45,708 nt of DNA from Bacteroidota bacterium (GCA_018700895.1 JABIUV010000003.1:1-45708); one strand, 5' to 3'. Shown: positions 22,182 to 32,366, counted from the first letter of the stretch. Translations and numbers: made by a program. Notes: generated from the letters alone by a model not told the origin.

Positions 22182-25016
22182 ATGAAAAAAGCAATTATAC
22201 TATTCAACCTAATTATTGCAGGCTACCTATGTGCGGCACAAGGCACTTGGGAACTTGTAGAAACGGTGAACCCTAATGACGGGAAGGTGATAATACCTTA
22301 CCAAAAGTACAAATTACCGAATAACGATCTTACGCTGATTATTCACGAGGATCATTCGGATCCTATTGTTCACGTACAAGTAGCCTATCACGTTGGTAGT
22401 GCCAGAGAGAGTGTTAGAAATAGCGGATTTGCTCACTTCTTTGAGCATATGATGTTTCAAGGCTCTAAAAATGTAGCTGATGAGGAGCATTTTAAGATAA
22501 TAGGAGAAGCCGGTGGAACAAATAATGCCTACACGTCTTTTGATAAAACCGTATATCACCAAACAGCACCTTCTAATATGACAGAGACGCTACTTTGGCT
22601 AGAGGCTGATAGAATGGGTACGCACCTAGAAGGTTTCACGCAGAAAAAATTTGAAACACAACGTGACGCAGTTAAAAACGAGAAAAGACAGCGTTATGAT
22701 AACCAACCTTACGGTATGGTGAATGAGATCCTTTTCAAGACACTCTTTGCTAATCACGCCTATGAATGGACTCCAATAGGTTTTGTAGATGATTTGGATA
22801 TTGCTACGTATGATGATTTAAGAAATTTCTTCCTAAGATGGTACGGTCCTAATAATGCAACCCTTGTTGTTTCGGGGGATGTAAATCCTGAGGAGGTAAA
22901 AGTATGGGCGGAAAAGTACTTCTCTGGAATTCAGAAATGTCCTGAGGTGAAAAAAATGTATCCAAAGAAACCTCAACTTTCCATGGATCAATATGTAAAC
23001 ACAACGGATAATATTTTTGCTCCGCTTACCATGTTTGCTTTTCCTACGGTGCCAGAGTTTCATAGAGATGAAGCAGCTCTTGATATTTTAGCCGAAATCA
23101 TCGGCGGTGGTAATAACTCTATTTTGTATAAGAACTTGACCAAAGAAGAATTAGCTCTTCAAGCAAATTCCTTTCACTCTACATTAGAATTAGCGGGTAT
23201 GATGGGTGTACAAGTAGTGACCAAACCTGAATTTGCAGGAGGATTAAGCTTTAAAGACATAGAGGATAAAATACGTGCAGCCATTGCAGAATTTGAAACT
23301 CGTGGTGTTACGGATGAAGATTTGGAAATCACAAAAGCACAAGTGCTGGCTTCTACTTACGGAGCTTTGAATAGTATAAACGGTAAATCAGAAGTGTTGA
23401 GTCACTACACTATGATGAAAGGTAGTGGGTATAACTTACAAAACGACATAGACCGTTACAATGCTGTAACTAAAGAAGACATAAAGCGTGTATACACTAA
23501 GTATCTCAAAAACAAGAAAGCGGTTATCCTACGTGTAGACAGAGAAGAGAAAAAAGATGAGGACGACGATACACCCAAAAGTATAAACCCACATGCTGCT
23601 GAACCTAAAACAGTGGATAAGCAGTACCAAGGACTTGCATATGTAGCTCCTAAGGATGATTTTGATCGAAGTGTACGTCCTACTAAACCAAGTGCTAAGG
23701 CATTTACTGTGCCTGATTTTTACCAAGAGCAGTTTGATAATGGTCTAAAAATAATCGGTAACGAAAGTAGCGAGGCTCCTTTGGTATATTTCTATATTGA
23801 TATGGAAGGTGGTCATTTATTAGAAGCCAACAAAAAAGTGGCTACAGGTACAGCGATGATGGTTGCATCTATGATGGGAGAGGGTACCGAAAAGCTCACT
23901 ACTGAAGAGTTTTCACGAGAATTGGATAAATTGGGAAGTAGAATAAGCTTCAATAGTGGTACGATGAACTCATCGGTCTTTGTAAGCTGTTTGGCTGATA
24001 AAGTAGATGAAACATTAGCATTACTCAAAGACGCTTTATTTGCTCCACGTTTTGATGAAAAAGATTTTAAACGGATAAAAGAGCAAATATTGGAAGGTCT
24101 TAAACAGCAAAAAAGCAATCCGTCAGTAATGGCTAACAAAGCTTGGGGCAAGATTATGTATGAAGGTACCATTTTAGAGGAATACTATTATGGTAATTAC
24201 AAATCATTGAGTAAGATTGATTTAGATGATGTTAAATCTTTTTACAACAGCTATTACTCACCAAATATCAGTACACTCGTAGTTTCGGGAGATATTACTA
24301 AAGAGGATGCAATCAGTAAACTTTCTTTCTTGAAAGAATGGGAAAATACGAATGTGGTGATACCACAAATGCCAGAGCTGAAAATGCCGGAGAAAACTAC
24401 AGTGTATTTGGTAGATAAGCCTTACGCTTCTCAAAGCACCGTTTATGCTGGTCACCCGGGTCCTAAGTATGATTATAATGGTGACTACTTTAAGGCAGGT
24501 GTAATGAACTTCTCGCTAGGTGGAGCATTTAATAGTAGAATAAACCTGAACCTAAGAGAAGATAAAGGATACACATATGGTGCACGCTCTAGCTTTGGTG
24601 GGAATAAGCAGTATGGTGTTTACCGATTCTCTTCAGAAATTAAAAAAGAAGCTACAGATAGTGTTATTAGTGAGTTAATGATGGAGATCAATACTTTTAC
24701 TAAGGATGGTATCACTCAAGAAGAATTAGATTTTACCAAGAGTTCGATTACATTGAGTGAAGCGTTGGATTACGAGACTCCTTTCGATAAACTTAATTTC
24801 TTGAGTAGTATCGTAGAGAATAATTTACCTAAGGATTATACGAAGCAACAAGCTGATATGATTAATGCAATGACTGTATCAGACATTAATGCGGTAGCAA
24901 GTCAAATGCTAAATCCTGATAATATGGTAATTATAGTAGTAGGTCACGCGTACAAGATTCGTGAAGGTTTGAATAAATTAGGATATGGTAAAGTGCAAGA
25001 GCTTAATTTAGACTAG
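22182..25016 (+). CDS. Exported M16-family zinc metalloprotease (two-lobe insulinase/PqqL type)
   Basis: A 944-residue peptidase. A signal peptide (MKKAIILFNLIIAGYLCAAQ) directs it to the periplasm. The N-terminal M16 lobe has the inverted zinc motif H85-F-F-E88-H89 in SGFAHFFEHMMFQGS and the third ligand Glu167 in VKNEKRQRYDNQPYG. About 22 acidic and lysine residues (EEKKDEDDD region) form a linker near 450. The second lobe (about 515-940) has no HxxEH and is the expected inactive partner, but it keeps the substrate-side signature LREDKGYTYGARSSF near 790. All catalytic residues are present, so it should degrade peptides in the periplasm. It is closed by a strong terminator. Confidence 0.95.
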   Translation: MKKAIILFNLIIAGYLCAAQGTWELVETVNPNDGKVIIPYQKYKLPNNDLTLIIHEDHSDPIVHVQVAYHVGSARESVRNSGFAHFFEHMMFQGSKNVADEEHFKIIGEAGGTNNAYTSFDKTVYHQTAPSNMTETLLWLEADRMGTHLEGFTQKKFETQRDAVKNEKRQRYDNQPYGMVNEILFKTLFANHAYEWTPIGFVDDLDIATYDDLRNFFLRWYGPNNATLVVSGDVNPEEVKVWAEKYFSGIQKCPEVKKMYPKKPQLSMDQYVNTTDNIFAPLTMFAFPTVPEFHRDEAALDILAEIIGGGNNSILYKNLTKEELALQANSFHSTLELAGMMGVQVVTKPEFAGGLSFKDIEDKIRAAIAEFETRGVTDEDLEITKAQVLASTYGALNSINGKSEVLSHYTMMKGSGYNLQNDIDRYNAVTKEDIKRVYTKYLKNKKAVILRVDREEKKDEDDDTPKSINPHAAEPKTVDKQYQGLAYVAPKDDFDRSVRPTKPSAKAFTVPDFYQEQFDNGLKIIGNESSEAPLVYFYIDMEGGHLLEANKKVATGTAMMVASMMGEGTEKLTTEEFSRELDKLGSRISFNSGTMNSSVFVSCLADKVDETLALLKDALFAPRFDEKDFKRIKEQILEGLKQQKSNPSVMANKAWGKIMYEGTILEEYYYGNYKSLSKIDLDDVKSFYNSYYSPNISTLVVSGDITKEDAISKLSFLKEWENTNVVIPQMPELKMPEKTTVYLVDKPYASQSTVYAGHPGPKYDYNGDYFKAGVMNFSLGGAFNSRINLNLREDKGYTYGARSSFGGNKQYGVYRFSSEIKKEATDSVISELMMEINTFTKDGITQEELDFTKSSITLSEALDYETPFDKLNFLSSIVENNLPKDYTKQQADMINAMTVSDINAVASQMLNPDNMVIIVVGHAYKIREGLNKLGYGKVQELNLD

Positions 25017-25041
25017 TCTATACTACAAGACAAAATAACGG

Positions 25042-25072
25042 GGCATCAACTTTTGAGTTGGTGCCTTTTTTT
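25042..25072 (+). terminator. Rho-independent terminator after the M16 gene
   Basis: GGCATCAAC (25042-25050) pairs with GTTGGTGCC (25057-25065) around TTTTGA, with one G-T. T7 follows. Confidence 0.92.
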
Positions 25073-25097
25073 ATTTATGAAATTTAGTAATCGTATT

Positions 25098-26285
25098 TTA
25101 CAAATTTATGTAATAGGCTAGTTGCTTAGATGCAAGAGCCTCCGTGGAGTATGAATTTTCTATAAGCTTACGGGCATTTGCCGTAATACGCTCAACATCT
25201 AATTCACCATTTTGGAGTTTTTCATAAATAGCTACAAAATCACTTGGTTTGTCTGCTATTAGCAAATGCTCTCCGTCTATATAATCTATTCCTTGTGCTC
25301 CAATGGTAGTGCTTATTACTAATTTTCCAGCTGCCATAGCTTCCAGTATCTTTAGCCGAATACCACTGCCACTTCTAAGTGGAACTGCACACACATCGCA
25401 TTCTGCGACAAAATCATACGCTTTAGGAACATCAGGATTTATCTTAACATTAGGAAATGCCTCATATTCACTGGCATTAATGCTTTTTCCTGCCAAGTTG
25501 AGTTGGTAGTTTTGAAATTTATCTACTAGCAAAGCATGCACATTTTTTAAGAACCAATCCACCGCATCTACATTGCCGTGCCATTCCATGGAGCCTATAT
25601 GGTACCATTCATTGTGGGAACTCATAGGGCTATACGTCCACTCATTAAGATCTATGCCTGCTGGTATCGTGATATAATTACCCTCTGGATGTAGTTCTTT
25701 GAATTTGTAAGCATCATCGTCAGTTACGGTGGCTATCACATCCACCTTTTTTATGAGATTACCCTCGTAAGTTCTTAGTTGTTTTGCCAATCGTTTGAGG
25801 TATGCTTTTTTTATAAAATTCTTTTCGTTGGTGGCTAATCGCTCCCATATCTCAAACTCAACATTGTGCATTCTCAATGCTAATATTCCCTTATGATATG
25901 CTTGTACTACTGGCAGATACGGTCCTACAAATGTTCCTTCGAGTTGTATAACATCAAAGGTGTCGGTCTGTAAGAGGGTTCTTAGTTCTTGCTCAAAAGT
26001 TTTGTTGTAAAACCTGCTTACATTATATGATTTGTTACTTAATAAATGCTTCAAGGCTTCGTCCCACTTTATGTCGGTATCTATAGGGTGTATGAGTGTA
26101 GCTGCATACTTGCTAAGTTCTTGCTGAGCTTCTTGTATTGGCGTATTGTGTTTTAGTCCATCAAGGCAATACAGCGTAACTGCATGCCCCATCTCTGAGT
26201 ATGTTCTCGAGTAATTATATATACCTATAGTGCCACCTTCGTTGAGTGGCCACGGAACTCTATTGCTTATCTGAAGGATTTTCAT
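25098..26285 (-). CDS. Glycosyltransferase family 4 protein
   Basis: A 395-residue GT-B fold glycosyltransferase. The N-terminal domain starts MKILQISNRVPWPLNEGGT, with the glycine-rich acceptor loop. The C-terminal donor domain has SGSGIRLKILEAMAAGKLVI near 318-337, containing the Glu expected to bind the nucleotide sugar, followed by TTIGAQGID. It probably builds a surface polysaccharide or lipid-linked glycan at the cytoplasmic face of the inner membrane. Donor and acceptor cannot be inferred. It starts two bases after the stop of the LptF/LptG-like gene, so the two are one operon. This suggests a link with envelope glycolipid export. Confidence 0.9.
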   Translation of the reverse strand: MKILQISNRVPWPLNEGGTIGIYNYSRTYSEMGHAVTLYCLDGLKHNTPIQEAQQELSKYAATLIHPIDTDIKWDEALKHLLSNKSYNVSRFYNKTFEQELRTLLQTDTFDVIQLEGTFVGPYLPVVQAYHKGILALRMHNVEFEIWERLATNEKNFIKKAYLKRLAKQLRTYEGNLIKKVDVIATVTDDDAYKFKELHPEGNYITIPAGIDLNEWTYSPMSSHNEWYHIGSMEWHGNVDAVDWFLKNVHALLVDKFQNYQLNLAGKSINASEYEAFPNVKINPDVPKAYDFVAECDVCAVPLRSGSGIRLKILEAMAAGKLVISTTIGAQGIDYIDGEHLLIADKPSDFVAIYEKLQNGELDVERITANARKLIENSYSTEALASKQLAYYINL

Positions 26286-26287
26286 AA

Positions 26288-27973
26288 CTACTTATCTTCA
26301 AGGTAACCTTTAGCCCAACGGGGAGTAAGCATTTTAATAATTCGCTTGTAGGCTTCCGCATCAAATAATTGTGAATCTCTACTGGATTTATACGTCAAAA
26401 ATATGGCTAATGGAAAGAAAACAATAAGTCCAAGCCACATACCGATTACCGGTTCTAATGCACCTTGTTTTACCAGTTTCTCGCCAAAAATACCGAGTAC
26501 ATAATACAGAATAAAAAGAAGAAGTGAAACTACAAGAGGTAATCCAAAGCCTCCTTTTTTGATAATAGCACCTAGTGGAGCTCCTATGAAAAAGAGTAGA
26601 ATACAACTAATGGCTAACGTGAATTTTCGGTGCCACTCTACTAAGTATTTGGCTCGTAATTCCCGTTGAGATGAAGAATCTTCTATGTTGTTACTGCTTA
26701 TGCGTTTTACATTACTCACATTTTGTAGTGCCTTCTCTATGGTTTCTTCGTTGAGCGTGCGTGTTGCGGTATCTATTTCAGAGGGAACGGGTTTAGTGCG
26801 CGATAGGAGCGAAGATTTTGAATTGCCAGGGGCACTTACAGCCTCTTCCATCTTCACTTCTTTTATAATTTTTCTCGATGTTTCTATCTGTTTAAGTAAC
26901 GCTGCTAGTCTGTCCTCTACAGAGTTTTCTGTGACCTCTAGCGTATCTGAGGCACTATGAAAGTAGGGTTCTATATAGTTGTGGAGGTTTTTTTGTCGTT
27001 TTGTGATATATCGCGTAAGCGAATCTATGCGTATGGAGAGTTCATCTACATTCATCATTCGCTGATCTTCACTAAAACGTTCCTTATCCGTTCGGTTAAA
27101 AGCAAGCTCACTCAGGTCTATGGTAAGATTATAGGTCTCAAATTCCATAGTGTTATGCGGCCTAGTTTTTTTGTAATTGGGGTCATTTACCAATTCTTGA
27201 TAGCGTTTACCCTCTTCCAGATATAACGTCATAAATTGTTTATCATCGCTAACCGTCATTTTTCCTCGTTTGGCGATAAGTATGTTATTATTACCTGTGT
27301 TTTTTCGGTCGTCAACATATATGATTACATCTTCTATAGTTTGGTTGTCATCATGTTTTTTGCCTACTCGTATCGCATACCCGTCTATATCCTTGAAGAA
27401 CACGTTGTCCACGATATTCATGGCAGGTTTTTTCTGAGTAACATCGTATAATAATGCTCCCCAACTCAGATTTGCCTTTGGGATAAGGTCATTTGCAGTA
27501 TAAAATGCACCTACGGACATCAATATACTAATAACGAACATAGGACGCATGGCTCGCAGTAGTGATACACCTGCAGATTTAATCGCTACTAACTCATACC
27601 GTTCCGCCATATTCCCAAAAACCATAATGGATGAGAGTAATATAGCCAGTGGTAATGCCATCGGTATCAGGTGAATAGCAAAGTAGAAAATGAACTCGAA
27701 GATCACACTTATCTCTAGTCCCTTGCCTACCAAATCTTCTAGGTATTTCCAAATAGTCTGCATAAGAAGCAGAAAGAGGGAGATAAAAAAAGTGCCTATA
27801 AATGGGCCTATGAATGATTTAATGAATAGCTTATTGAGTTTAATGGTGAGCGACTTGTATAAAGCGTATGCCAAAAAAATCAATAGAGATGTGATGAAAA
27901 TAGTTTCAAACGTCCAAAATTCTGGCGTAGTTAAGCGTTTTACAAATCGTACAAGCTGAAAAAAGTGCTTCAT
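26288..27973 (-). CDS. LptF/LptG-family (YjgP/YjgQ) permease
   Basis: A 561-residue inner-membrane protein of the LPS transport ABC complex (LptB2FG), which extracts lipopolysaccharide. Family signatures are LFIKSFIGPFIGTFFISLFL, then MALPLAILLSSIMVFGNMAE with the RYELVAIKSAGVSL motif at the end of helix 3. A periplasmic beta-jellyroll covers roughly 185-430, followed by the last three helices with GAPLGAIIKKGGFGLPLVVS. It differs from typical members in starting about 45 residues earlier, with an extra hydrophobic segment (about 22-40). A TATTTTTG box (27991-27984) just before this ATG supports the long start. The loop also holds a Ser/Glu-rich insertion. The partner LptF/G gene is elsewhere. 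Confidence 0.9.
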   Translation of the reverse strand: MKHFFQLVRFVKRLTTPEFWTFETIFITSLLIFLAYALYKSLTIKLNKLFIKSFIGPFIGTFFISLFLLLMQTIWKYLEDLVGKGLEISVIFEFIFYFAIHLIPMALPLAILLSSIMVFGNMAERYELVAIKSAGVSLLRAMRPMFVISILMSVGAFYTANDLIPKANLSWGALLYDVTQKKPAMNIVDNVFFKDIDGYAIRVGKKHDDNQTIEDVIIYVDDRKNTGNNNILIAKRGKMTVSDDKQFMTLYLEEGKRYQELVNDPNYKKTRPHNTMEFETYNLTIDLSELAFNRTDKERFSEDQRMMNVDELSIRIDSLTRYITKRQKNLHNYIEPYFHSASDTLEVTENSVEDRLAALLKQIETSRKIIKEVKMEEAVSAPGNSKSSLLSRTKPVPSEIDTATRTLNEETIEKALQNVSNVKRISSNNIEDSSSQRELRAKYLVEWHRKFTLAISCILLFFIGAPLGAIIKKGGFGLPLVVSLLLFILYYVLGIFGEKLVKQGALEPVIGMWLGLIVFFPLAIFLTYKSSRDSQLFDAEAYKRIIKMLTPRWAKGYLEDK

Positions 27974-27983
27974 TTATTTGATT

Positions 27984-27991
27984 CAAAAATA
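27984..27991 (-). promoter_or_regulatory. -7 box for the LptF/G-like operon
   Basis: TATTTTTG (read 27991 to 27984) lies ten bases before the ATG at 27973 and supports the N-terminally extended start. Confidence 0.5.
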
Positions 27992-28013
27992 AGGTGATGG
28001 TTTATTAATATCT

Positions 28014-28021
28014 TATTTTTG
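28014..28021 (+). promoter_or_regulatory. -7 box for the TPR protein gene
   Basis: TATTTTTG lies six bases before the ATG at 28028. It overlaps the possible upstream TTG start at 28019, which argues against that start. Confidence 0.5.
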
Positions 28022-28027
28022 GATGGA

Positions 28028-29287
28028 ATGTATACAATTGATAGATTAACGGGTACGAGAAACATCTTAGTTATACTTATTTGCTGTTTTTTTAGTGTTC
28101 AAGCGGTAGCTCAGATGAGTAAAGAAAACCAAAAAAAAATAAAAAAAGTAGAGAAGTACTATAAAAAACGCAAGTATGAAAAGGCTGGAATGCTTACCAA
28201 AGAAGTGATTAATGCTTACCCACTAAGCAAAAACTTATGGGAACTGTATAATCAATCCATGTATGCCAATTATCAGACAAATATGTTACCGCTATATAAC
28301 TCTAACATCACATTGGAAGGTGGAGGAGAAGCGAATGAAAACGCCATAAAATCACAGTTAGAATATATTATGCAGAAGCCGAAGTATGACTATTATAATG
28401 CGATATATTATAGTGCGAGTAGTGTGCCTTATAATAGCAAGAGCAGTACCTTACTCCGAACCATGTATGTAGATAGTCGCTATTTTACAATGGAAGAAAT
28501 AAGTTCAGAATCTATCGCATTATTCAACCTTGGTGAAAAGGAATTTCATGCAAAAAATTACCAGCAAGCCATCATTAAATACGAGCAAGCGTACAAAGCA
28601 GATAGCTCTAATTACAAAGCACTGCTTTATGTGGGAGATTGCTATTTTGCTATGGAATATTACGGTCAGGCGGCTAGTTACTTCAGGAAAGCTATGGCAA
28701 TGCAGCCTTTGCTCAACGAACCTGTGAAATACTTAGCGGATGCGTTGCAGAAGAAAGGCGAATCACAACAAGCACTCAGTGTTGCCAAACAGAGTCTGCT
28801 TATATATCCCGAGGAAACCGTATTGATACAAATTCACAATCTACTCACCGAGCAGAATAGTGATTTGGATGTAGACCGCAATTGGGTGCTACGCTTGGCC
28901 CCAGCCAATGTTGTAAATGACACCAATTTTAGAGATAATTTCTATTATGATCGCTTACATTTCCAACACTATCAGGATGCACTTGGTGACTGCAAGGACA
29001 GATACAATGCTCTAGGAATGTTGAAATCGTCATCAGACCTGTCTGAGTATGATAGGTACCTAGAAGTACAAAGCTGGAAAGCAATGCTTGAGGCAACCAA
29101 GCACGAAGACATTCCATCCTTAGAATATTCCCGTAAGATGGAGGCTGCTGGCATGCTAGCCCCATACCTCTTTATCTCACTGTTTAATGTGGACTGCTAC
29201 TCGCAGTACAGGCACTTTGTAGAAAACAACGAAGACCTCGCACAACGTTACATCAATGAGTACCTAATTACTACAAAAAAGCAATAA
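28028..29287 (+). CDS. Exported TPR-repeat protein
   Basis: A protein of 419 residues from the ATG at 28028. The frame reads three codons further upstream from a TTG that lies within the promoter box. A signal-like segment, NILVILICCFFSVQAVAQ, is followed by a strongly basic region (KKIKKVEKYYKKRKYEKAG). TPR-like helices then follow, with canonical units around EFHAKNYQQAIIKYEQAYKA and LLYVGDCYFAMEYYGQAASY near 165-235. The C-terminal third lacks repeats and has aromatic-rich helices (YDRLHFQHYQDALGDCKDRY). I cannot name a family. It is divergent from the LptF/G-like operon (54 bases) and converges with valS, with no terminator visible between them. Confidence 0.78.
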   Translation: MYTIDRLTGTRNILVILICCFFSVQAVAQMSKENQKKIKKVEKYYKKRKYEKAGMLTKEVINAYPLSKNLWELYNQSMYANYQTNMLPLYNSNITLEGGGEANENAIKSQLEYIMQKPKYDYYNAIYYSASSVPYNSKSSTLLRTMYVDSRYFTMEEISSESIALFNLGEKEFHAKNYQQAIIKYEQAYKADSSNYKALLYVGDCYFAMEYYGQAASYFRKAMAMQPLLNEPVKYLADALQKKGESQQALSVAKQSLLIYPEETVLIQIHNLLTEQNSDLDVDRNWVLRLAPANVVNDTNFRDNFYYDRLHFQHYQDALGDCKDRYNALGMLKSSSDLSEYDRYLEVQSWKAMLEATKHEDIPSLEYSRKMEAAGMLAPYLFISLFNVDCYSQYRHFVENNEDLAQRYINEYLITTKKQ

Positions 29288-29288
29288 T

Positions 29289-31889
29289 TTAACTGTTGAG
29301 TTGTTGCTTTAAACTAGCAATTTTACTCAAGGTGTCGGCTTTTTTCTGTTCTTCTCGTGCTACCACATCTGTCTTGGCATTGGCCATAAACTTTTCGTTA
29401 CCTAATTTTTTCTCAATACCAATCAGGAATCCTTTGAGTCGCTTTATTTCACCATTTATGGCGTCTGTATCTACTTTTTGTACGAAGTCTTTGAAAGAAA
29501 TAGCGACTTCGTCAGTGCCTACCAAAGCCTTGAATGCATTATCCGCTGCACCCTCCAAGGTAACAACATTGGCCAATTTTGAAATAACACCTTGAGCATT
29601 GGTATATATATTAGCATCCTTGGCATTCAGTCCCAAACTAGCCTCTACCTTAGGAGAAATGCCGTTTTCGTTACGCTTAGCACGTACTTCCGATATGAGT
29701 TCGAAAACATTATAATGGATAGAGGTCTCCGTAAGAGCCAGTTTGGGCCATTCTTGCTGATTGATGAATTGTCCTTCTCGCTCACCCAATGCGTGCCATA
29801 ACTCTTCGGTGATGAAGGGCATAAAAGGATGTAGTAACTTTAAAATTTGGTCAAACTTAGCTTTTGCAATTGCTAAGTCTTCCATTGGAATAGGCTCACC
29901 ATAAGTAGGTTTGATCATCTCCAAGTACCATCCGCTAAAATCGTCTCGCGTAAGTTTGTATAACTCCATAAGAGCATCAGAAATACGAAATGCCTCGAAA
30001 TGCTGATTAACAGATAATACTACTACAGCAATCTTACTATCCATCCACTGGTGAATGATGCTCCCGTAGGAGGTATAATAATCATTGCGTACATCGGTAA
30101 CTTCCAAACCGTCCAACAGTCTAAACGAATTCCAAAGTTTGTTGCAGAAATTTCGGCCCTGCTCACAGAGTGTCTCGTCAAATAGGATATCATTTCCGGC
30201 AGGAGCACTTAGCATTAAGCCCATACGTACTCCGTCCGTACCGTATTTTTCCATGAGCTCGATAGGGTCGGGGCTATTGCCTAATGATTTAGACATTTTG
30301 CGGCGTTCTTTGTCTCGTACTATGCCTGTGAAATAGACATTCTTAAAGGGTTTCTTTCGGCTGAATGCGTGACCAGCCATTACCATACGTGCCACCCAAA
30401 AGAATATGATATCCGGTGCTGTTACCAAATCGGCAGTAGGGTAGTAGTAGTCCAGCTCTTCTTGCTGTCCTTCTTTGAAACCATCAAAAACACTAATAGG
30501 CCATAACCACGAGCTGAACCACGTATCTAATACATCCTCGTCTTGTCTCAAGTCAGCGGCAGTTAAGTTTTTGTCGCTAGATTTAGTGAGTGCTTCGTTG
30601 GCTGTTTTTGCAATGATCACCTCACCACTTGGGGTATACCAAGCGGGGATACGGTGTCCCCACCACAACTGACGTGATATACACCAATCTTTAATATTCG
30701 TAAGCCAGTGATTGTATGTGTTTTTAAACTTAGCTGGGTGAAACTGAACTTGATCGGTCATTATATCGCTCAAGGCTTCGGGATAATCCGCCATAAACTT
30801 TTTCATGTCTACAAACCATTGAGCCGAAAGTCTCGGTTCAATTACGGCTTGAGTGCGCTCACTTTTACCTACTTTATTTACGATGTCCTCGGTTTTTATC
30901 AGTAATCCGAGTTCTTCTAGCTTAGCTACCGCTAGTTTTCTAGCCTTAAAACGGTCTTCACCTATGAATATTCCTGCGGCTTCACTTACAGTAGCGTCAT
31001 CATTAAATATGTCAATAGAGTCCAGTTGGTGTCTTTTTCCTATTTCGTGGTCATTTACATCGTGAGCAGGTGTCACTTTTAGGCAACCCGTACCAAATTC
31101 TATGTCGATATAATCATCCGCAATGATAGGCACTGCTCGGTCTACCAGTGGAACAATACATTTTTCACCTATAAGGTGGGTGTACCGTTCATCTTCGGGG
31201 TGAACACAAATAGCGGTGTCGCCCATAATGGTTTCTGGACGAGTAGTTGCTATTTGGAGTACCTCGTCACTGTCTTCAATTTTGTACGTTACGTAGTATA
31301 ACTTCGCTTTTTGTTCTTCGTGATTTACCTCTTCATCACTTAATGCGGTTTTTCCTACAGGGTCCCAGTTCACCATTCTGGTGCCGTGGTATATATATCC
31401 ACGGGCGTGTAAATCAATGAATGAGTCGATTACTGCCTCAGAAAGATCAGGCTCCATAGTGAATCTAGTACGGTCCCAATCACAACTACAGCCGAGTTTC
31501 TTTAACTGATCGAGTATAATTCCCCCATACTTATCCTTCCATTCAAAGGCGTGATCTAGGAATTCCTCTCGTGTAATGTCTTCCTTGCTTATACCTTGTT
31601 CCTTGAGTAGGTTTACTACCTTGGTCTCCGTAGCTATAGAGGCGTGGTCTGTACCCGGCACCCAGCAGGCGTTATAGCCAAGCATACGAGCTCTACGCAC
31701 CAATATATCCTGTATGCTATTATTGAGCATATGTCCCATGTGCAGTATACCCGTAACATTGGGCGGTGGTATTACTACAGTATAGCTTGGTCGCTCATCA
31801 GGAGTAGAGGCAAAGAGTTTATGCTCTATCCATTTGTCATACCATTGCTGTTCCAGGCCTTGAGGATTATATTTAGTAGAAATTGACAT
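29289..31889 (-). CDS. valS: Valyl-tRNA synthetase
   Basis: An 866-residue class I aminoacyl-tRNA synthetase charging tRNA-Val. The HIGH motif is H50-M-G-H53 in PPPNVTGILHMGHML. The KMSKS motif is K531-M-S-K-S535 in RRKMSKSLGNSPDPIE. The CP1 editing domain lies between them, with the TTRPETIMGD and GTGCLKVTPAHDVND motifs that hydrolyse mischarged Thr-tRNA. The anticodon-binding domain follows at about 600-760, and a Val-specific C-terminal coiled coil at about 800-866 with EIKRLKGFLIGIEKKLGNE. Length is standard. A TTTATTTGCAC sequence on the minus strand, within the T-run of the rplS terminator, may be part of its promoter. Confidence 0.98.
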   Translation of the reverse strand: MSISTKYNPQGLEQQWYDKWIEHKLFASTPDERPSYTVVIPPPNVTGILHMGHMLNNSIQDILVRRARMLGYNACWVPGTDHASIATETKVVNLLKEQGISKEDITREEFLDHAFEWKDKYGGIILDQLKKLGCSCDWDRTRFTMEPDLSEAVIDSFIDLHARGYIYHGTRMVNWDPVGKTALSDEEVNHEEQKAKLYYVTYKIEDSDEVLQIATTRPETIMGDTAICVHPEDERYTHLIGEKCIVPLVDRAVPIIADDYIDIEFGTGCLKVTPAHDVNDHEIGKRHQLDSIDIFNDDATVSEAAGIFIGEDRFKARKLAVAKLEELGLLIKTEDIVNKVGKSERTQAVIEPRLSAQWFVDMKKFMADYPEALSDIMTDQVQFHPAKFKNTYNHWLTNIKDWCISRQLWWGHRIPAWYTPSGEVIIAKTANEALTKSSDKNLTAADLRQDEDVLDTWFSSWLWPISVFDGFKEGQQEELDYYYPTADLVTAPDIIFFWVARMVMAGHAFSRKKPFKNVYFTGIVRDKERRKMSKSLGNSPDPIELMEKYGTDGVRMGLMLSAPAGNDILFDETLCEQGRNFCNKLWNSFRLLDGLEVTDVRNDYYTSYGSIIHQWMDSKIAVVVLSVNQHFEAFRISDALMELYKLTRDDFSGWYLEMIKPTYGEPIPMEDLAIAKAKFDQILKLLHPFMPFITEELWHALGEREGQFINQQEWPKLALTETSIHYNVFELISEVRAKRNENGISPKVEASLGLNAKDANIYTNAQGVISKLANVVTLEGAADNAFKALVGTDEVAISFKDFVQKVDTDAINGEIKRLKGFLIGIEKKLGNEKFMANAKTDVVAREEQKKADTLSKIASLKQQLNS

Positions 31890-31947
31890 TATGTATATAT
31901 ACGGTGTACTAGTGATTATGAATTAGTTTATTCTTAACGGAGTGCAA

Positions 31948-31982
31948 ATAAAAAAGCCCATCGTGGTATTACCAAGACGGGC
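31948..31982 (-). terminator. Rho-independent terminator of rplS
   Basis: On the minus strand GCCCGTC pairs with GATGGGC and TGGT with ACCA, a 27-base hairpin with one internal mismatch (31982 to 31956). TTTTTTAT follows. It ends about 59 bases before valS. Confidence 0.9.
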
Positions 31983-32007
31983 CTTCTGTTTAAAAATTTT
32001 CGGGTGC

Positions 32008-32349
32008 TTATCTTCTTTCTTTGATACGAGCACTTTTACCAGACCGTCCTCTAAGGTAAAAGATACGAGCTCTTCTAACTTTGCCACGTCTGTTGACCTC
32101 TACTTTGTCAATATTAGGCGAGTGAGCAGGAAAGATGCGCTCTACACCTATGCCGCTGCTTATTTTACGTACAGTGAAGGTAGCATCAAGACCAGTGTTT
32201 CTTCTTTGTAACACAGTACCTTGAAAAACCTGAATTCTCTCTTTTTCACCCTCTTTTATCTTGTAATGTACAGATACATTGTCTCCAGCCGCGAATGCGG
32301 GTAAGTCAGTTCTGATTTGGCTTGATTCTATATGCTTAACGAAATCCAT
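32008..32349 (-). CDS. rplS: 50S ribosomal protein L19
   Basis: A 113-residue ribosomal protein at the 30S-50S interface. Family motifs are [57 protein letters not shown] and a basic [16 protein letters not shown]-terminal half. Length is normal. It is monocistronic: its own TACTTTTG promoter box lies 17 bases before the ATG, and a strong terminator follows. It is separated from the usual rimM-trmD neighbours. It is divergent from rplU, so two ribosomal protein transcripts start from one 148-base spacer. Confidence 0.98.
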   Translation of the reverse strand: MDFVKHIESSQIRTDLPAFAAGDNVSVHYKIKEGEKERIQVFQGTVLQRRNTGLDATFTVRKISSGIGVERIFPAHSPNIDKVEVNRRGKVRRARIFYLRGRSGKSARIKERR

Positions 32350-32366
32350 TGTTTTAAAAGTGGCTG

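Noticed and set aside
22088-22276. A 62-codon frame ahead of the M16 protease
   Set aside because: It overlaps the signal peptide of the protease in another frame, and its sequence has no recognisable domain.
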